Below, in pieces: positions 16,181 through 25,194 of a DNA stretch of 64,000 nucleotides. Source of the DNA: DASVXQ01 sp046727955 (GTDB lineage Bacteria > Actinomycetota > CALGFH01); contig JBKPDO010000182.1 of the NCBI GenBank assembly GCA_046727955.1, positions 1 to 64,000 on the forward strand, in the 5' to 3' direction. Made by a program: the position numbers and the translations under genes. Within the stretch, counting starts at the first letter, position 1, and every line of letters begins with the position of its first letter. Under the pieces are notes generated by a model, which had not been told where the DNA came from, ran no database searches, and worked only from the letters and a program-made list of their open reading frames with translations.

Positions 16181-17797
16181 TCAGTACCTCTGGAGGAAGA
16201 CGTCGGGCTGGTTCTCCGTCACCCCCGCCGCGGTGGTGACCACGTTGCGGTTGTCACCCCAGCTCACGAAGCGACGAGACCCGTTCGACGCGATCTGGTT
16301 GTAGTCGCCCATGTAACACGCGGCGATGACGGGATCCTGATTCGGGTTGGTCTGGTAGATCGGGAACGGCACGGTGCTGAGCGCGACCTCGCCCGAGCTC
16401 ACCGGCGCCGCGCTCGCGGTGGCCAGCGTCAGGTCCTCCTTGTCGGTCCGCAGCAGATCCGGGCCGCCGCTCGGATTTTGGACCCGCTCATACCACATGG
16501 CGTGCAGCCCGCTGGCGTCGGTCACGATGGCCGGCTGGTAGCGGTCGTTCATGAACACGGTGCTGACCGGTCCGCTGATGACCTGGGGCGTGCTGAAGGT
16601 CTTGGCGCCGTCGGTCGAGTAGCTGAGGAAGATGCGGGTGGCGTTGTCGAACCCGCCGCCCGTCCCGGCGGGCCGGTCGTTCCACGCCAGGTACAAGGTG
16701 CCGTTGGCGTCGAGGGTGCTGCTTGGCGCCTCGAACTGCCGGGAGTCGTGGCCTGGCGCAGTCTCGATTACCCCGAGGGCAGCAAACCCGCAGAACCGCA
16801 GGACGTCGCCGGCGCCCTGCACGCGAGCCACGGAGGTGATCCGGGTCACCGTGGCGTTGGCCACGTTCACGGTGGCCACGAACTGCGTCCCGCTGGTCAC
16901 GTCAGGGTTGGTAGTGCACGCCGCGATGTCGAACTGCTCCCAGGTCACGTACAGGGTGCCCCCGGCGGGGACAGGATGCGACCCCGGCGTGGTCGGCGCG
17001 CAGGTGTCAGAAGCGGAGATCTGCGTCGTCCGCCAGTGCACCCCGTCCGTGGAATCGGACAGCATCACCGGGCCCTGGACAAACGAGTGCGCATAGAACG
17101 TCCACGTGAGGTAGAAGTGCGTTCTGCCCTGGGCGTCCCGCCCGACCGACAGCAGTTCCTTGTCGGCGAAGAACGAGGTGGCGTTGCCCACGTTCACCGG
17201 CACCGACAGCAGCCGGAAGGTGTTGGTGCCCGCCGGCATCTCATACAGCGCGATCAGCGACTTGCTGAAGTGGCCCTGGTAGGCCAGGGTCGCGTAGTAG
17301 ACGTTCCCTTGGTCGTCGGTGGCCAGCGAGGGGTCCCCGATGGGCTGGACGTCGCCGCTCCAGGGAAGGTCCCCCATGTCGGTGAAGCTCCTGCCGCCGT
17401 CGGTAGATACCGAGTAGCCGCTGAGGTTGATGGCTGGCACGCAGCACACCAGGGAGTCGTTGAAGCCGACGACGACCTTCTTGCCCACCGCCACCACAGC
17501 CGTCTCGCTCTGGGTATTCTGGGAGGAGGCGTCGTCCTCGGCTAGGCAGGTCACCTGGACGTTCCCGGTGGGGCTGGGCTCGGCTGGACAGGCCGTTCCC
17601 GCATTGACCGGCGACGGCTGGCGAAGCCGCCCACTCAGCACGCCAGCGAGCACGTCCCCGGCCGCCGACACGTGATTCTGCGGCAGGTACCACTCTGGGT
17701 TCGAGTTGGCAGCGACAGCAGGTGCGATGGTTGCAGGCAGTACTCCTGCCGCGACCACCGCGAGGGCCAGCAGGCTCACGAACACGCATCGCCTCAT
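16181..17797 (-). CDS. Secreted Asp-box beta-propeller (sialidase-like)
   Basis: 538 residues from ATG 17797 (GGAGAGAGGG upstream), beginning with a signal peptide MRRCVFVSLLALAVVAAGVL and probable cleavage after AVAA. Several Asp-box/BNR motifs are visible: STDGGRSFTD, STDGVHWRTT, STDGAKTFST, each with the S-x-D-x-G-x-x-(F/W) pattern of propeller blades. Four or more Cys pairs suggest disulfides outside the cell. Sialidase catalytic Arg/Tyr residues cannot be assigned, so it may be a binding propeller rather than an enzyme. Two related secreted propellers are encoded at 35773 and 56592. Confidence 0.82.
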   Translation of the reverse strand: MRRCVFVSLLALAVVAAGVLPATIAPAVAANSNPEWYLPQNHVSAAGDVLAGVLSGRLRQPSPVNAGTACPAEPSPTGNVQVTCLAEDDASSQNTQSETAVVAVGKKVVVGFNDSLVCCVPAINLSGYSVSTDGGRSFTDMGDLPWSGDVQPIGDPSLATDDQGNVYYATLAYQGHFSKSLIALYEMPAGTNTFRLLSVPVNVGNATSFFADKELLSVGRDAQGRTHFYLTWTFYAHSFVQGPVMLSDSTDGVHWRTTQISASDTCAPTTPGSHPVPAGGTLYVTWEQFDIAACTTNPDVTSGTQFVATVNVANATVTRITSVARVQGAGDVLRFCGFAALGVIETAPGHDSRQFEAPSSTLDANGTLYLAWNDRPAGTGGGFDNATRIFLSYSTDGAKTFSTPQVISGPVSTVFMNDRYQPAIVTDASGLHAMWYERVQNPSGGPDLLRTDKEDLTLATASAAPVSSGEVALSTVPFPIYQTNPNQDPVIAACYMGDYNQIASNGSRRFVSWGDNRNVVTTAAGVTENQPDVFLQRY

Positions 17798-17947
17798 TGC
17801 GACACCCTCTCTCCGCGGCTCATTCGCCATGGGAACCCGAAGGTTGGGCCATGGCTGGAAACACCAGGGTCGGCCTCCCGCGGGCTCGACCATCCTCTCG
17901 CTGGCCGGGTCTGTCAATCCCTCCACCAGCAGGCCCATCGCGGCGGC

Positions 17948-18475
17948 CTAGTCCTCGATGCGGCGCATGAGCCGGTCGCGCTCAGAGGGCTCGCGGGCGC
18001 CGCCCTGCCGGTACAGCTCCGCGAACCCCCGGATGGTCGTCAGCGGGGTGCGCAGCTCGTGGCTTGCGTCGGTGATGAAGCGGCGCATGCGCTCCTCGGA
18101 GCGGCGGGCGGCCGCCTCGGAGGCAGCGCGGGCCCGGAAGGCCGCCTCGATCTGGGCCAGCATACTGTTGAGCGCCCGCCCCAGCCGGCCGACCTCGGTG
18201 CGCGGGTCGCGGTCGGGGACACGCCGCGACAGCTCGCCGGCCGCGATCGCCCCCGCCGTTCGCTCGATCTCGGCCAGGGGCCGCAGGCTGGCGCGGACGA
18301 TGGCCACGCCGACCCCGGCAAGCACCACCAGGATGGCGACGCTCACGGCCAGGTCGATGCCCTGCAGGCGGCCGATGGTGGCACTGACCTCGTCGAGGCT
18401 GGCGGCGGCCACGACGGTGGCGCCGGAGCCGCCGGGGAGCGGCTCGACCAGCACCCGCCACTGGCCCCCGGCTGC
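17948..18475 (-). pseudogene. Histidine kinase remnant (HAMP + HisKA only)
   Basis: The frame opens mid-protein with GQWRVLVEPLPGGSG, the end of an extracellular sensor, followed by a transmembrane helix (LAVSVAILVVLAGVGVAIV), a HAMP domain and the HisKA box FITDASHELRTPLTTIRGF with its phosphoacceptor His. It ends at a TAG after RLMRRIED. Past the stop the same frame reads AAAMGLLVE, which is the expected family continuation, before turning into unrelated sequence. The ATP-binding domain and the sensor N-terminus are gone. The 5' side is fused out of frame to a STAS-like remnant. Confidence 0.8.
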
Positions 18476-18777
18476 TGGAGCTCCAAGGCGGGGGCCTGCA
18501 AGCTCCTGGCGAGCGCGCGCGGAGCGGCCACCCGTGCGGCGGTCAGATCGACGACGACCATGTCACTGCTGGCGGCCAGGCGGTCGAGCGCTTGGCTGAG
18601 CCGGTTGAGCGCCGGCCGGTCCAGCGTTCCCGCCGGACGGAGGACCGTGGTGAGCCACCCGCCCGCCTGGAGGTCGGCGTTGCCGGGTCGTGTGTCGGTG
18701 CTCAGCTGCCCACTGTTTGCCGGGCCCTCGCCGAAGCGCTTGACCAGGCCCTCTACCAGAGTCGCTGTGTCATTCAT
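18466..18777 (-). pseudogene. STAS-like protein remnant
   Basis: An ATG at 18777 with GGGAGGAG upstream starts a frame whose middle (TVLRPAGTLDRPALNRLSQA then MVVVDLTAARVAAPRALARS) has the strand-helix-strand pattern of STAS/anti-anti-sigma domains. At about 18466 it runs into the out-of-frame histidine kinase remnant, losing the rest of the domain. Its first 16 residues (MNDTATLVEGLVKRFG) also resemble an ABC ATPase N-terminus, so even this piece may be chimeric. Confidence 0.45.
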
Positions 18778-18780
18778 GGG

Positions 18781-19005
18781 TCATCTCCTCCCGTTTGCAT
18801 CGGGCCAAAAGCCGGAGATCTCGCCGCGGCGGATGTCGCGGTCGATCCCGGCCGTAGCGATGAGCCCGTCGAACCGGCGCACCAGGCGCTCCGCGCTGAT
18901 GGCCGTCGGCCCGGCAGGCAATCGTCGGCGTCCAACGTCGCGGCCACTGCCGCGGGGTGGTGTCGGCGGAAGTGGGGCGGTCGGGGAGTCGGGTGGGCGT
19001 CGCAT
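18781..19005 (-). pseudogene. ABC transporter ATPase N-terminal remnant
   Basis: About 74 residues. The segment AISAERLVRRFDGLIATAGI and DIRRGEISGFWPDANGRR follows the start of an ABC ATPase (A-loop, strand, then G-F-L-G-P-N-G-A-G-K), but the Walker A is corrupted and the frame stops there. Nothing of the rest of the ATPase is present. Confidence 0.5.
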
Positions 19006-19325
19006 AGTCGCCTCCGGTGTCAGCGTCAGTGCTTCCTGCTGACCCCACCCTGGACCGTCGAGCTTGGACTCTCGTGGGAGTCCGCTGCAGGTCGGCTGGG
19101 AACCGCGGGGCTGGGCATGCCGTACAGCTGTGCCGGACGGTCTCGCTGTCGCGGTCCGGCTCCACGAACGTGGGCAAGAACATCTACTCGCCGCTGCCGA
19201 GTTGGCAGTCGACGCGCAGTTAGGCGTCGGACGCGCGGCCCCTTGGACGACGCAGCGCCCTTCAGGGCCTCGTAGGGCGAAAGTCTTCGTGGCCCCTGGC
19301 TATTGGTGACCAGAAGCGGTTGTTG
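19006..19325. other. Gap without a recognised gene
   Basis: About 320 bases between the ABC remnant and the tRNA. Short frames only, none with a recognisable domain. Nothing supported. Confidence 0.4.
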
Positions 19326-19399
19326 TGGGGCTGGCAGGCCTCGAACCTGCGACCGGGCGATTATGAGTCGCCTGCTCTGACCGACTGAGCTACAGCCCC
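19326..19399 (-). tRNA. tRNA with CAT anticodon, probably tRNA-Ile2
   Basis: A 74-nt cloverleaf on the minus strand: acceptor GGGGCTG/CAGCCCC, D-arm TAGCTCAGTCGGTCAGAGCA, anticodon stem GGCGA-CTCATAA-TCGCC, T-arm GCAGG-TTCGAGG-CCTGC, discriminator A; CCA is not encoded. The anticodon arm and flanks (AGCAGGCGACTCATAATCGC) match bacterial tRNA-Ile2, whose C34 is modified to lysidine to read AUA, better than elongator Met. Elongator tRNA-Met remains possible. Confidence 0.88.
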
Positions 19400-19410
19400 A
19401 TGCCAGAAGT

Positions 19411-19449
19411 TTATGAGTCCGCTGCTCTGACCGACTGAGCTACGGGCCC
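19411..19449 (-). pseudogene. 5' half of a second CAT-anticodon tRNA
   Basis: GGGCCCGTAGCTCAGTCGGT continuing to AGAGCAGCGGACTCATAA gives the acceptor strand, D-arm and anticodon loop of a tRNA similar but not identical to its neighbour. It ends exactly in the anticodon loop, 11 bases before the complete tRNA. The 3' half is missing, so it is not a functional tRNA. Confidence 0.85.
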
Positions 19450-19774
19450 TAGCTGGGCATTTCCGGCTCCTCGCGTTGCTCGGAGCCGTCGTTACTACCC
19501 CATCGCGCAAGTCTGGACCGCGCCCGCTCGCACCGACAGCCCCCGCGCAGCCAACCCTCGGTCAGCGAGCGCTGGTCCGCCAGCCGCCCAGAGGTCGCAT
19601 GATCGCTTGCCGGGCGCTGGGCGCACTGGCCAGCCGAATGCTGTGCGGTGGATGGACTGTCAGGGTACGGAACTATGAAGGGCGCGATCTGCGCGAAACT
19701 CGCGCGGGGTCTCCGAGCATGCCGGCCGCTCTGAGGTAGGCTGGATTTCTGCCCCCTGACGTGCAGGAGCCCTT
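19450..19774. other. Gap upstream of the CPBP protease gene
   Basis: About 325 bases. Long frames on the minus strand here are by-products of the downstream repeat region and have no domain. The protease promoter is expected here but was not recognised. Confidence 0.4.
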
Positions 19775-20881
19775 GTGAGCGACTCGACTGACGAGCCAAC
19801 ACCTCCGTCGCCCGATCCTTGGGGACGGCGCACGCCGCCGCCGGAACCCGGCGGACCCTCCTGGGCCGGGCCGTGGTCGACACCCCCGGGCGCGGGTGGG
19901 CAGACCCGACAGCCGAGCGGCGAGGGCAACGGCTGGCAGCCCACCTGGGGCCCACCACCCCGGGACCAGCGACCCCAAGACCAGCGACCCCAAGACCAGC
20001 GACCCCAGGACCAGCGACCCCAAGACCAGCGACCCCAAGACCAGCCACTCCAGGGCCAGCCACTCCAGGGCCAGAGCCAGCGACCCCAAGGTCAGCCTCC
20101 GCAGCAGCAGCAGCCGCCGCCAGTGTGGCAGCAGCCGCCGCGGCAGCCCAGGGCTCCCGAGCGCAACCCGGTGCCCGTGCCACCCGCCGCACCGCGGATC
20201 CTCTGGCTCGAGCTAGGGCTGGTGCTGCTGCTGGCCTTTGCGCCCGGGCTCCTCAGCCTGCTCCTCGCCGCGCTCGGCGACGTCACCAACAACGAGCCGG
20301 CCGAGCAACTCACGCCGGCCATCGTCGGCGGCATCTTCACTCTCTTCCTCTCCTGGTCGCCCGTGCTGCTCATCGGTTACCTGCTGGTCCGCAGCGGCGA
20401 GGGGTGGCGGGGCATCGGCCTCGGCCGCTTCGACTGGCGCGCCGACGGCTTGGTCGGGCTCGGGCTGTGGATCGCTAGCTTTATCCTGGTGCTCATCCTG
20501 GCGCGCGTTTTCGAGTTCCTCGGCCAGAACAACGTGGATTTCCTCCCGAGCCAGCTGCCGCTGTGGTTCCGCATCGTCGACGCCTTCGTCATCGCCATCA
20601 CCGCGGGGGTCACCGAGGAGGTCGTGGTGCGCGGCTACGCCCAGACCCGGCTCGAGCAGCTCAAGATGCCGACGGCGGTGATCCTGCTGCTGCCGACCGC
20701 CATCTGGGGGCTCCTGCACCTCTACGAGGGCGCGGGCCCCACCGTCACCATCTTTTGCCTGGGCCTGCTCTACGCCTGGTACTACTACCGGACCAGGCGG
20801 CTGTGGCCGATCATCATCGCCCACGCGCTGTTCGACCTGACCCAGCTCGCCCTGCTGCTGACGCAACCGCCGAGCACCTGA
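19775..20881 (+). CDS. CPBP-family intramembrane protease with Gln/Pro-rich repeat N-terminus
   Basis: 368 residues from a GTG preceded by AGGAG. Residues 1-140 are disordered, Pro/Gln-rich, with about six QRPQD pentapeptides (15-bp repeat, 19963-20043) and two PLQGQ. Then come about eight membrane helices with CPBP/Rce1-type motifs: EE-x3-R in TEEVVVRGYAQTRLEQ, the second-motif His in WGLLHLYEG, and the third in HALFDL. These proteases cleave or process prenylated or membrane proteins, or give self-immunity; the substrate is unknown. The repeat tail would lie in the cytosol. Confidence 0.88.
   Translation: MSDSTDEPTPPSPDPWGRRTPPPEPGGPSWAGPWSTPPGAGGQTRQPSGEGNGWQPTWGPPPRDQRPQDQRPQDQRPQDQRPQDQRPQDQPLQGQPLQGQSQRPQGQPPQQQQPPPVWQQPPRQPRAPERNPVPVPPAAPRILWLELGLVLLLAFAPGLLSLLLAALGDVTNNEPAEQLTPAIVGGIFTLFLSWSPVLLIGYLLVRSGEGWRGIGLGRFDWRADGLVGLGLWIASFILVLILARVFEFLGQNNVDFLPSQLPLWFRIVDAFVIAITAGVTEEVVVRGYAQTRLEQLKMPTAVILLLPTAIWGLLHLYEGAGPTVTIFCLGLLYAWYYYRTRRLWPIIIAHALFDLTQLALLLTQPPST
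19963..20085. repeat. 15-bp tandem repeat in the CPBP gene
   Basis: About six copies of GACCAGCGACCCCAA (one with a G variant), then two copies of CCAGCCACTCCAGGG. All keep the reading frame. Confidence 0.92.
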
Positions 20882-20966
20882 GCCGCAGCACCTGAGCCGG
20901 ACGGCGACATACACCGCGGGCGTTGCCGACGGTCAGCAGGGGCGGCACTGAGGCGCTTCACGGCCA

Positions 20967-21806
20967 TCACTCGACCGGGTTGACGAGGGTGCCGAGGCCG
21001 TTGATCTGGATGCGGACGAGGTCGCCCGATTGGAGCGTGACGTCGTCCGGCGGCACGATGCCGGTGCCGGTCAGCAGCACACAGCCGTGCGGGAAGCGCA
21101 GCTCGCGCCCCAGGTACTCGACCAGCTCCGCGAGCGGTCGCCGCATCAGCCCGGTCGAGGTCTCCCCCACGAACAGCGCGCGCCCGGAGCGGCGCACCTC
21201 GAGCCCGACGGTGAACGGCGGCGCCACCGCGCCGACCGGCACCAGCGCCGGCCCGAGCGCGCAGCCGCCGTCGTAGATCTTCGCCTGCGGCAGGTAGAGC
21301 GCGTTCTCCCCCTCGATGCTGCGCGAGCTCATGTCGTTGCCGATCACGTAGGCGACCGGGCTGAGCGTCGCGTCAAGGACCAGGCCGAGCTCGGGCTCCG
21401 CCACGTCCCAGCCGGAGTCCGCCCGGATGCGGATGGGCTCCTCGGGCCCACGCACCCGCCAGCCGGCCGACTTGAAGAACAGCTCCGGCCGGCTGGCGTC
21501 GTACACGCGCAGGTAGAGGTCGGTGCTCGCCTCCGACTCCGCCACCCGCGCCTCGCGCGAGCGCTGGTAGGTAACGCCGGCCGCCCAGACCTCCTGCGAC
21601 TGCACCGGCGCGACCAGGCGGTGGCCCTCGAGCCCGCCCGGCGCCGCGGGAGCCTTCAGCGCAGCGGCGAAGCCCCCGGGGCGCGCCAGGACCGCGTCCA
21701 GCGTGAGCTCATCGTCGAGCAGCTCGGCCGGCCCGTCCTCCACCGTCCCGCGCGCGAGCCGCGTCTGGCCGCCCGCCAGCTCGACGCGGAAGATCGCGGG
21801 GGACAC
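20967..21806 (-). CDS. Fumarylacetoacetate hydrolase family protein
   Basis: 279 residues. The N-terminal half is a small alpha/beta region; the FAH fold begins near residue 70. Metal-binding and catalytic motifs are visible: VAEPELGLVLD (Glu ligands) and GNDMSSRSIEGEN, followed by AKIYDGGCALGPALVP and TGTGIVPPDDVTLQSGD. The length and the QSQEVWAAGVTY segment fit the 2-keto-3-deoxy-D-pentonate dehydratase-like subgroup of sugar acid catabolism. Substrate not provable; no sugar genes adjoin it. The start ATG 21806 has no strong ribosome site. Confidence 0.87.
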   Translation of the reverse strand: MSPAIFRVELAGGQTRLARGTVEDGPAELLDDELTLDAVLARPGGFAAALKAPAAPGGLEGHRLVAPVQSQEVWAAGVTYQRSREARVAESEASTDLYLRVYDASRPELFFKSAGWRVRGPEEPIRIRADSGWDVAEPELGLVLDATLSPVAYVIGNDMSSRSIEGENALYLPQAKIYDGGCALGPALVPVGAVAPPFTVGLEVRRSGRALFVGETSTGLMRRPLAELVEYLGRELRFPHGCVLLTGTGIVPPDDVTLQSGDLVRIQINGLGTLVNPVE

Positions 21807-21874
21807 GGCCTACCGGACCGCGGCTGGGGACAGGCCGAGCACGGTCAACGGAGCTCCTCCCGCGGTGCGCCCGA

Positions 21875-22183
21875 TCACCGGACCCTCAGCTCCCCGCTGC
21901 CGATGCGCAGCAGGGAGCCCTCGCGGCGCTGGCCCTCTGCCCGATAGACGAAGCGGACGACCTCGCCTCCCTCGGCGTGAGCGATGGCTTCCGGCCCGGC
22001 CAGGTCGGTCTGGTTTTCGCTGTCCCTACCCGGACGCACGACGAACCGGACCAGCTCGGGCTGGGCCGGGAACCGTTGACCATTGCCGGTGGTGTAGCCG
22101 AACAGGAGGCGGGCCAGCTCTGCCTTGGAGTCGAGCGGCCGATGCCCCGCGAGACGGTGGTCGAAGACTATGACGTCGTACAT
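21875..22183 (-). CDS. Small hypothetical cytosolic protein
   Basis: 102 residues from ATG 22183, five bases after GGGAGGAGG. The start MYDVIVFDHRLAGHRPLDSK, aromatic-poor middle and ending LRIGSGELRVR suggest a compact beta-rich protein, without signal peptide, membrane helix or metal motif. I do not recognise the family. Divergent from the acetoin dehydrogenase locus. Confidence 0.6.
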   Translation of the reverse strand: MYDVIVFDHRLAGHRPLDSKAELARLLFGYTTGNGQRFPAQPELVRFVVRPGRDSENQTDLAGPEAIAHAEGGEVVRFVYRAEGQRREGSLLRIGSGELRVR

Positions 22184-22311
22184 CGAGCACCTCCTCCCGG
22201 ACGGTGGTGGCAGTCTATGGCACAGTCTCACGAACAGGCAGTTTCCCTCCCTTGTCAGCGCCATTCGGGTCGTCGAGACTGGATCGCACGCGGGCGGCGG
22301 GAGGAGGGCTT

Positions 22312-22464
22312 ATGGAGCTCGCCAAGGACAAGGCCCTGTGGATCTACGACCGGATGGTAACCATCCGGTCGTTCGAGGAGCGGGTCGCCAAGCTGTTCGC
22401 CGACAAGAGCCCGCAGCCGGCGCCTGAGGAGGCGCTCACCGACGTCTACGTCTCGTACCGCTGA
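22312..22464 (+). pseudogene. E1 alpha (acetoin/2-oxoacid dehydrogenase) with ends joined
   Basis: Only 50 residues. The first 30 (MELAKDKALWIYDRMVTIRS then FEERVAKLF) are the classical N-terminus of thiamine-dependent E1 alpha subunits; the last about 18 (SPQPAPEEALTDVYVSYR) resemble the family C-terminus. The roughly 270 residues between, including the thiamine-diphosphate site, are missing, yet the frame is kept. GAGGAG upstream and the following E1 beta gene 17 bases on support this being the genuine start. Non-functional as written. Confidence 0.8.
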
Positions 22465-22481
22465 CCGGGAGGGTCGAAGTC

Positions 22482-23139
22482 ATGGCTGTCGCCACTCGTA
22501 CCGCCACCTTCCGGGAGGCCGTCAACGAGGCCCTGCGCCAGGAGATGGCTCGTGACCCCGACGTCATCCTCATGGGCGAGGACGTCGCCGGCGGCGCCAC
22601 CGTCGCCGGCTTCGAGCAGGACGACGCCTGGGGCGGGGTGCTCGGCGTCACCAAGGGTCTGGTGCAGCAGTTCGGCCGCGAGCGGGTGCTGGACACTCCG
22701 ATCTCGGAGTCGGGCTACGTCGGGGCCGCGGTGGGCGCGGCCGCCACCGGCCTGCGTCAGGCGGGAGGGCGACGGCGTCACGATCGTGGCCATCGGGCGC
22801 ATGGTTCAGCTGTCGCTGGAGGCGGCCGAGACCCTTGCCGGCGACGGCATCGAGGTCGAGGTCGTAGACCCGCGCACGCTGTCGCCCCTGGACGACGAGG
22901 CGATCCTGGCCTCGGTGCGCAAGACCGGTCGTCTGGTGGTCGTCGACGAGGACAACCCGCGCTGCTCCATGGCCACCGATATCGCCGCCCTGGTCGCCAG
23001 CCGGGCGTTCGACCACCTGGACGCGCCCCCGCAGCTGGTCACCGCGCCGCACACGCCGGTGCCGTTCTCGCCCGTGCTCGAGGACCTCTATGTCCCGAGC
23101 CCTGAACGCATCGTCCACGCGGTGCGCGCGACGGTGTAG
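22482..23139 (+). pseudogene. E1 beta (acetoin/2-oxoacid dehydrogenase) with deletion and frame change
   Basis: Residues from 22482 (TATFREAVNEALRQEMARDP, VILMGEDV, LDTPISESGYVGAAVGAA) match the first 90 residues of E1 beta. At about 22760 the frame changes, and the C-terminal domain continues as REGDGVTIVAIGRMVQLSLE through VPSPERIVHAVRATV. The 110-120 residues between, with part of the thiamine pyrimidine-binding region, are missing. As written the subunit would be truncated. Confidence 0.82.
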
Positions 23140-23150
23140 GAACGGGCGTC

Positions 23151-24177
23151 ATGATCACCGAAGTGCGCATGCCGAAGCTCGGCATGGCGATGAAGAAGGG
23201 CGCTGTCACCAGGTGGCTCAAGGCCGAGGGCGACGAGGTGAAAGAGGGCGCTGAGCTGTACGAGCTCGCCACCGAGAAGATCACCGCCACCGTGCCCGCG
23301 CCGGCCTCGGGCGTGCTCGGCCGTGCGGTCGCCCCGGCCAGCAGGGCCGAGCTGCCGGTGGGCGCTCTGCTCGCCCTGATCGGCGAACCGGGCGACGCCT
23401 TCCCCGGCCGTGGAGGACCTGGCTCCGAGCGCGCCGGCGCCGGCGACCACACCACCCGCGGCGGCAGGCGGGCCAGCCGGGCCAGCCGGGCCCGCCGGGG
23501 TAGGCGGGGTAGGCGGGCCAGGCGGGCCAGGCGGGGTGGGCCGTGTCCCAGCCAGGCTGGGCCGTGTCCCAGCCGGGGCTGCCGAGGGCGAGGTGCTCGC
23601 GTCCCCGGCGGCCAAGCGCCGCGCCCGCGAGCTGGGCGTCGCCATCGCGCAGGTGCCGCCGGCGGCGCCGGGCAAGCGCGTCACCACCGACGACGTGGAG
23701 GCGTTCGCCGCCGCCCAGACCGCCGCCCAGACCGCTCCGGCCGCCGGGCGAGTGGTTGCCTTCGAGGGCATCCGCAGGGTCGTCGCCGAGCGGCTGACCG
23801 AGAGCCTGCGGACCATGACCCAGGTGACGATCTCGCGTGAGGCCCAGGTCAGAGGGCTGGTCGCCTACCGGCGCGAGCTCGCGCCAGGGTTCGAGGCCGC
23901 CACCGGCATCCGCCTCACCTACACTGACCTGCTCATCGAGACCGTGGCCAGGTTGCTGCCCGAGCACCCGCTGCTCAATGCGACACTTACCGACGAGGGC
24001 ATCGTGGTCGCCGAGGCGGTGCACATGGGGTGGCGGTGGCGCTCGAGGACGGGCTCATCGTGCCGGTGATCCGGGACGCCGGCACCCGCCCGCTGGGCGA
24101 GATCGCGGGCGAGCGGCTGCGGCTCGCCGAGCGGGGCCAAGGCCGGCACGCTTGCGCTCGATGAGGTCGAGGGCGGG
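23151..24177 (+). pseudogene. E2 dihydrolipoyl acyltransferase remnant, frameshifted and truncated
   Basis: The lipoyl domain starts at 23151 with the lipoylated Lys in ELATEKITATVPAPASG. A Gly/Ala/Pro linker built of short duplications follows in the next frame, then the subunit-binding domain (SPAAKRRARELGVAI) and the catalytic domain up to AVHMG. One-base slips occur at a GGGG run (24027-24030, apparently one G short) and another at 24133-24136 (one G extra); restoring them gives VAVALEDGLIVPVIRDAGTR. After DEVEGGT (about 24177) the last part of the acyltransferase, with its His/Asp catalytic motif, is replaced by AcoX sequence. Confidence 0.82.
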
Positions 24178-24440
24178 ACGTGCCGCTGGTCGCGATCTCG
24201 ACAGGGACCAACAACGTCGTTCCCACCATGGTCGACGGCACGGTCGCGGGCCTGGCCGCGGGGCTGGTGGCGGGAGGCGCCGTCCCGGCCGAGCAGGTGG
24301 TCCCGCGCGGCAAGCGGGTCGAGGTGACCGCCGGCGAGACCACCGATTTCGCGCTGATCGACGCCGCCGCCTGCGTCGACCCGTTCGTCGGCGCGCGGGC
24401 CGTCTGGGACCCGGGACGCGTCCGCGCCCTGGTCCTGACC
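24178..24440 (+). pseudogene. AcoX/ATP-NAD kinase-like fragment
   Basis: Starting at PLVAISTGTNNVVPTMVDGT the frame matches the AcoX/NAD-kinase family found in acetoin catabolism loci, through FALIDAAACVDPFVGARAVW to RALVLTRA. The N-terminal third and the C-terminus are missing; it is joined 5' to E2 and 3' to a histidine kinase. Its presence is the best evidence that the damaged dehydrogenase is of the acetoin type. Confidence 0.7.
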
Positions 24441-24441
24441 C

Positions 24442-25194
24442 GTGCTGCTGAACCTGGCGCGTCGCAGTCAGAGCATGGTCGAGCGCCAGCTCGAGCTGAT
24501 CGCCGACCTCGGCGGCAGATCGACCAGCCAGGACGTGCTGGTCGAGCTGTCGGAGCTGGACCATCTCGCTGCCCGTATGCGCCGCAACGCCGACAACCTG
24601 GTCGTGCTGTCGGGTGCGGAGTCGGCCCGCCGCTGGCGGGGACCAGTGCTGGTCCGCGATGTCGTCGGCGCCGCCATCGACGAGGTCCGCGAGCACCGGC
24701 GTGTCGACCTGCTGCGGATCGATCAGGCACACGTCGCCGGCCATGCCTCCTCCGACGTGGTGCGCCTGCTCGCCGAGCTGATCGAGAACGGGCTGTCGTT
24801 CTCGGCACCCGAGACCAACGTGCTCGTCGCCGGGCAGGCGCTTCCCGCGGGCTACCTCGTCGAGGTCCAGGACCGCGGCATCGGCATGAGCGACCAGCAG
24901 GTCGCCGAGGTGAACCAGCGCCTGGCCGAGCCCGAGGACGTGGACCTGGCCCACGCCAGGATGCTCGGCTTCTTCGTAGTGGGGCAGCTCGCCTCTCGGC
25001 ACGCCATCAAGGTGCAGTTGCGCCGTTCTTGGGAGGCCGGCGTGACCGTGCTGCTGCTGCTGCCGGCGGATCTGCTGGTCAGGCCGGAGGAGGCGGCCTG
25101 GCCCGACCCTTCCGGCTCGCGAGCGGCGATCCCGTGGACACCGGTGGCCCAGACCGGGCTTCCCCACAAGCCGGGGTCGCCGCACCGCCAGTAG
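24442..25194 (+). CDS. Histidine kinase C-terminal part (sensor missing)
   Basis: 250 residues from a GTG. It begins directly in the dimerisation region (LLNLARRSQSMVERQLELI; DHLAARMRRNADNLVVLSG), followed by the ATPase domain with N-box LLAELIENGLSFSAPETNV and G-box VEVQDRGIGMS. This matches actinobacterial sensor kinases of the nitrate-sensor/conservon type, which normally carry 400-500 more N-terminal residues with membrane helices. The upstream join to AcoX removed them, so this is probably a 5'-truncated gene even though the frame is clean. Confidence 0.75.
   Translation: MLLNLARRSQSMVERQLELIADLGGRSTSQDVLVELSELDHLAARMRRNADNLVVLSGAESARRWRGPVLVRDVVGAAIDEVREHRRVDLLRIDQAHVAGHASSDVVRLLAELIENGLSFSAPETNVLVAGQALPAGYLVEVQDRGIGMSDQQVAEVNQRLAEPEDVDLAHARMLGFFVVGQLASRHAIKVQLRRSWEAGVTVLLLLPADLLVRPEEAAWPDPSGSRAAIPWTPVAQTGLPHKPGSPHRQ

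Noticed and set aside
18770..19183. A 137-codon minus-strand protein
   Set aside because: The frame has no coding character; the ABC ATPase-like remnant in the overlapping frame explains the region better.
19963..20085. CRISPR-like array
   Set aside because: The 15-bp units are contiguous without spacers and are translated as QRPQD; it is a coding tandem repeat.
22312..22464. A genuine 50-residue small protein
   Set aside because: Both halves match the two ends of E1 alpha subunits, and the adjacent E1 beta and E2 genes show the same kind of loss; a deletion product is more likely.
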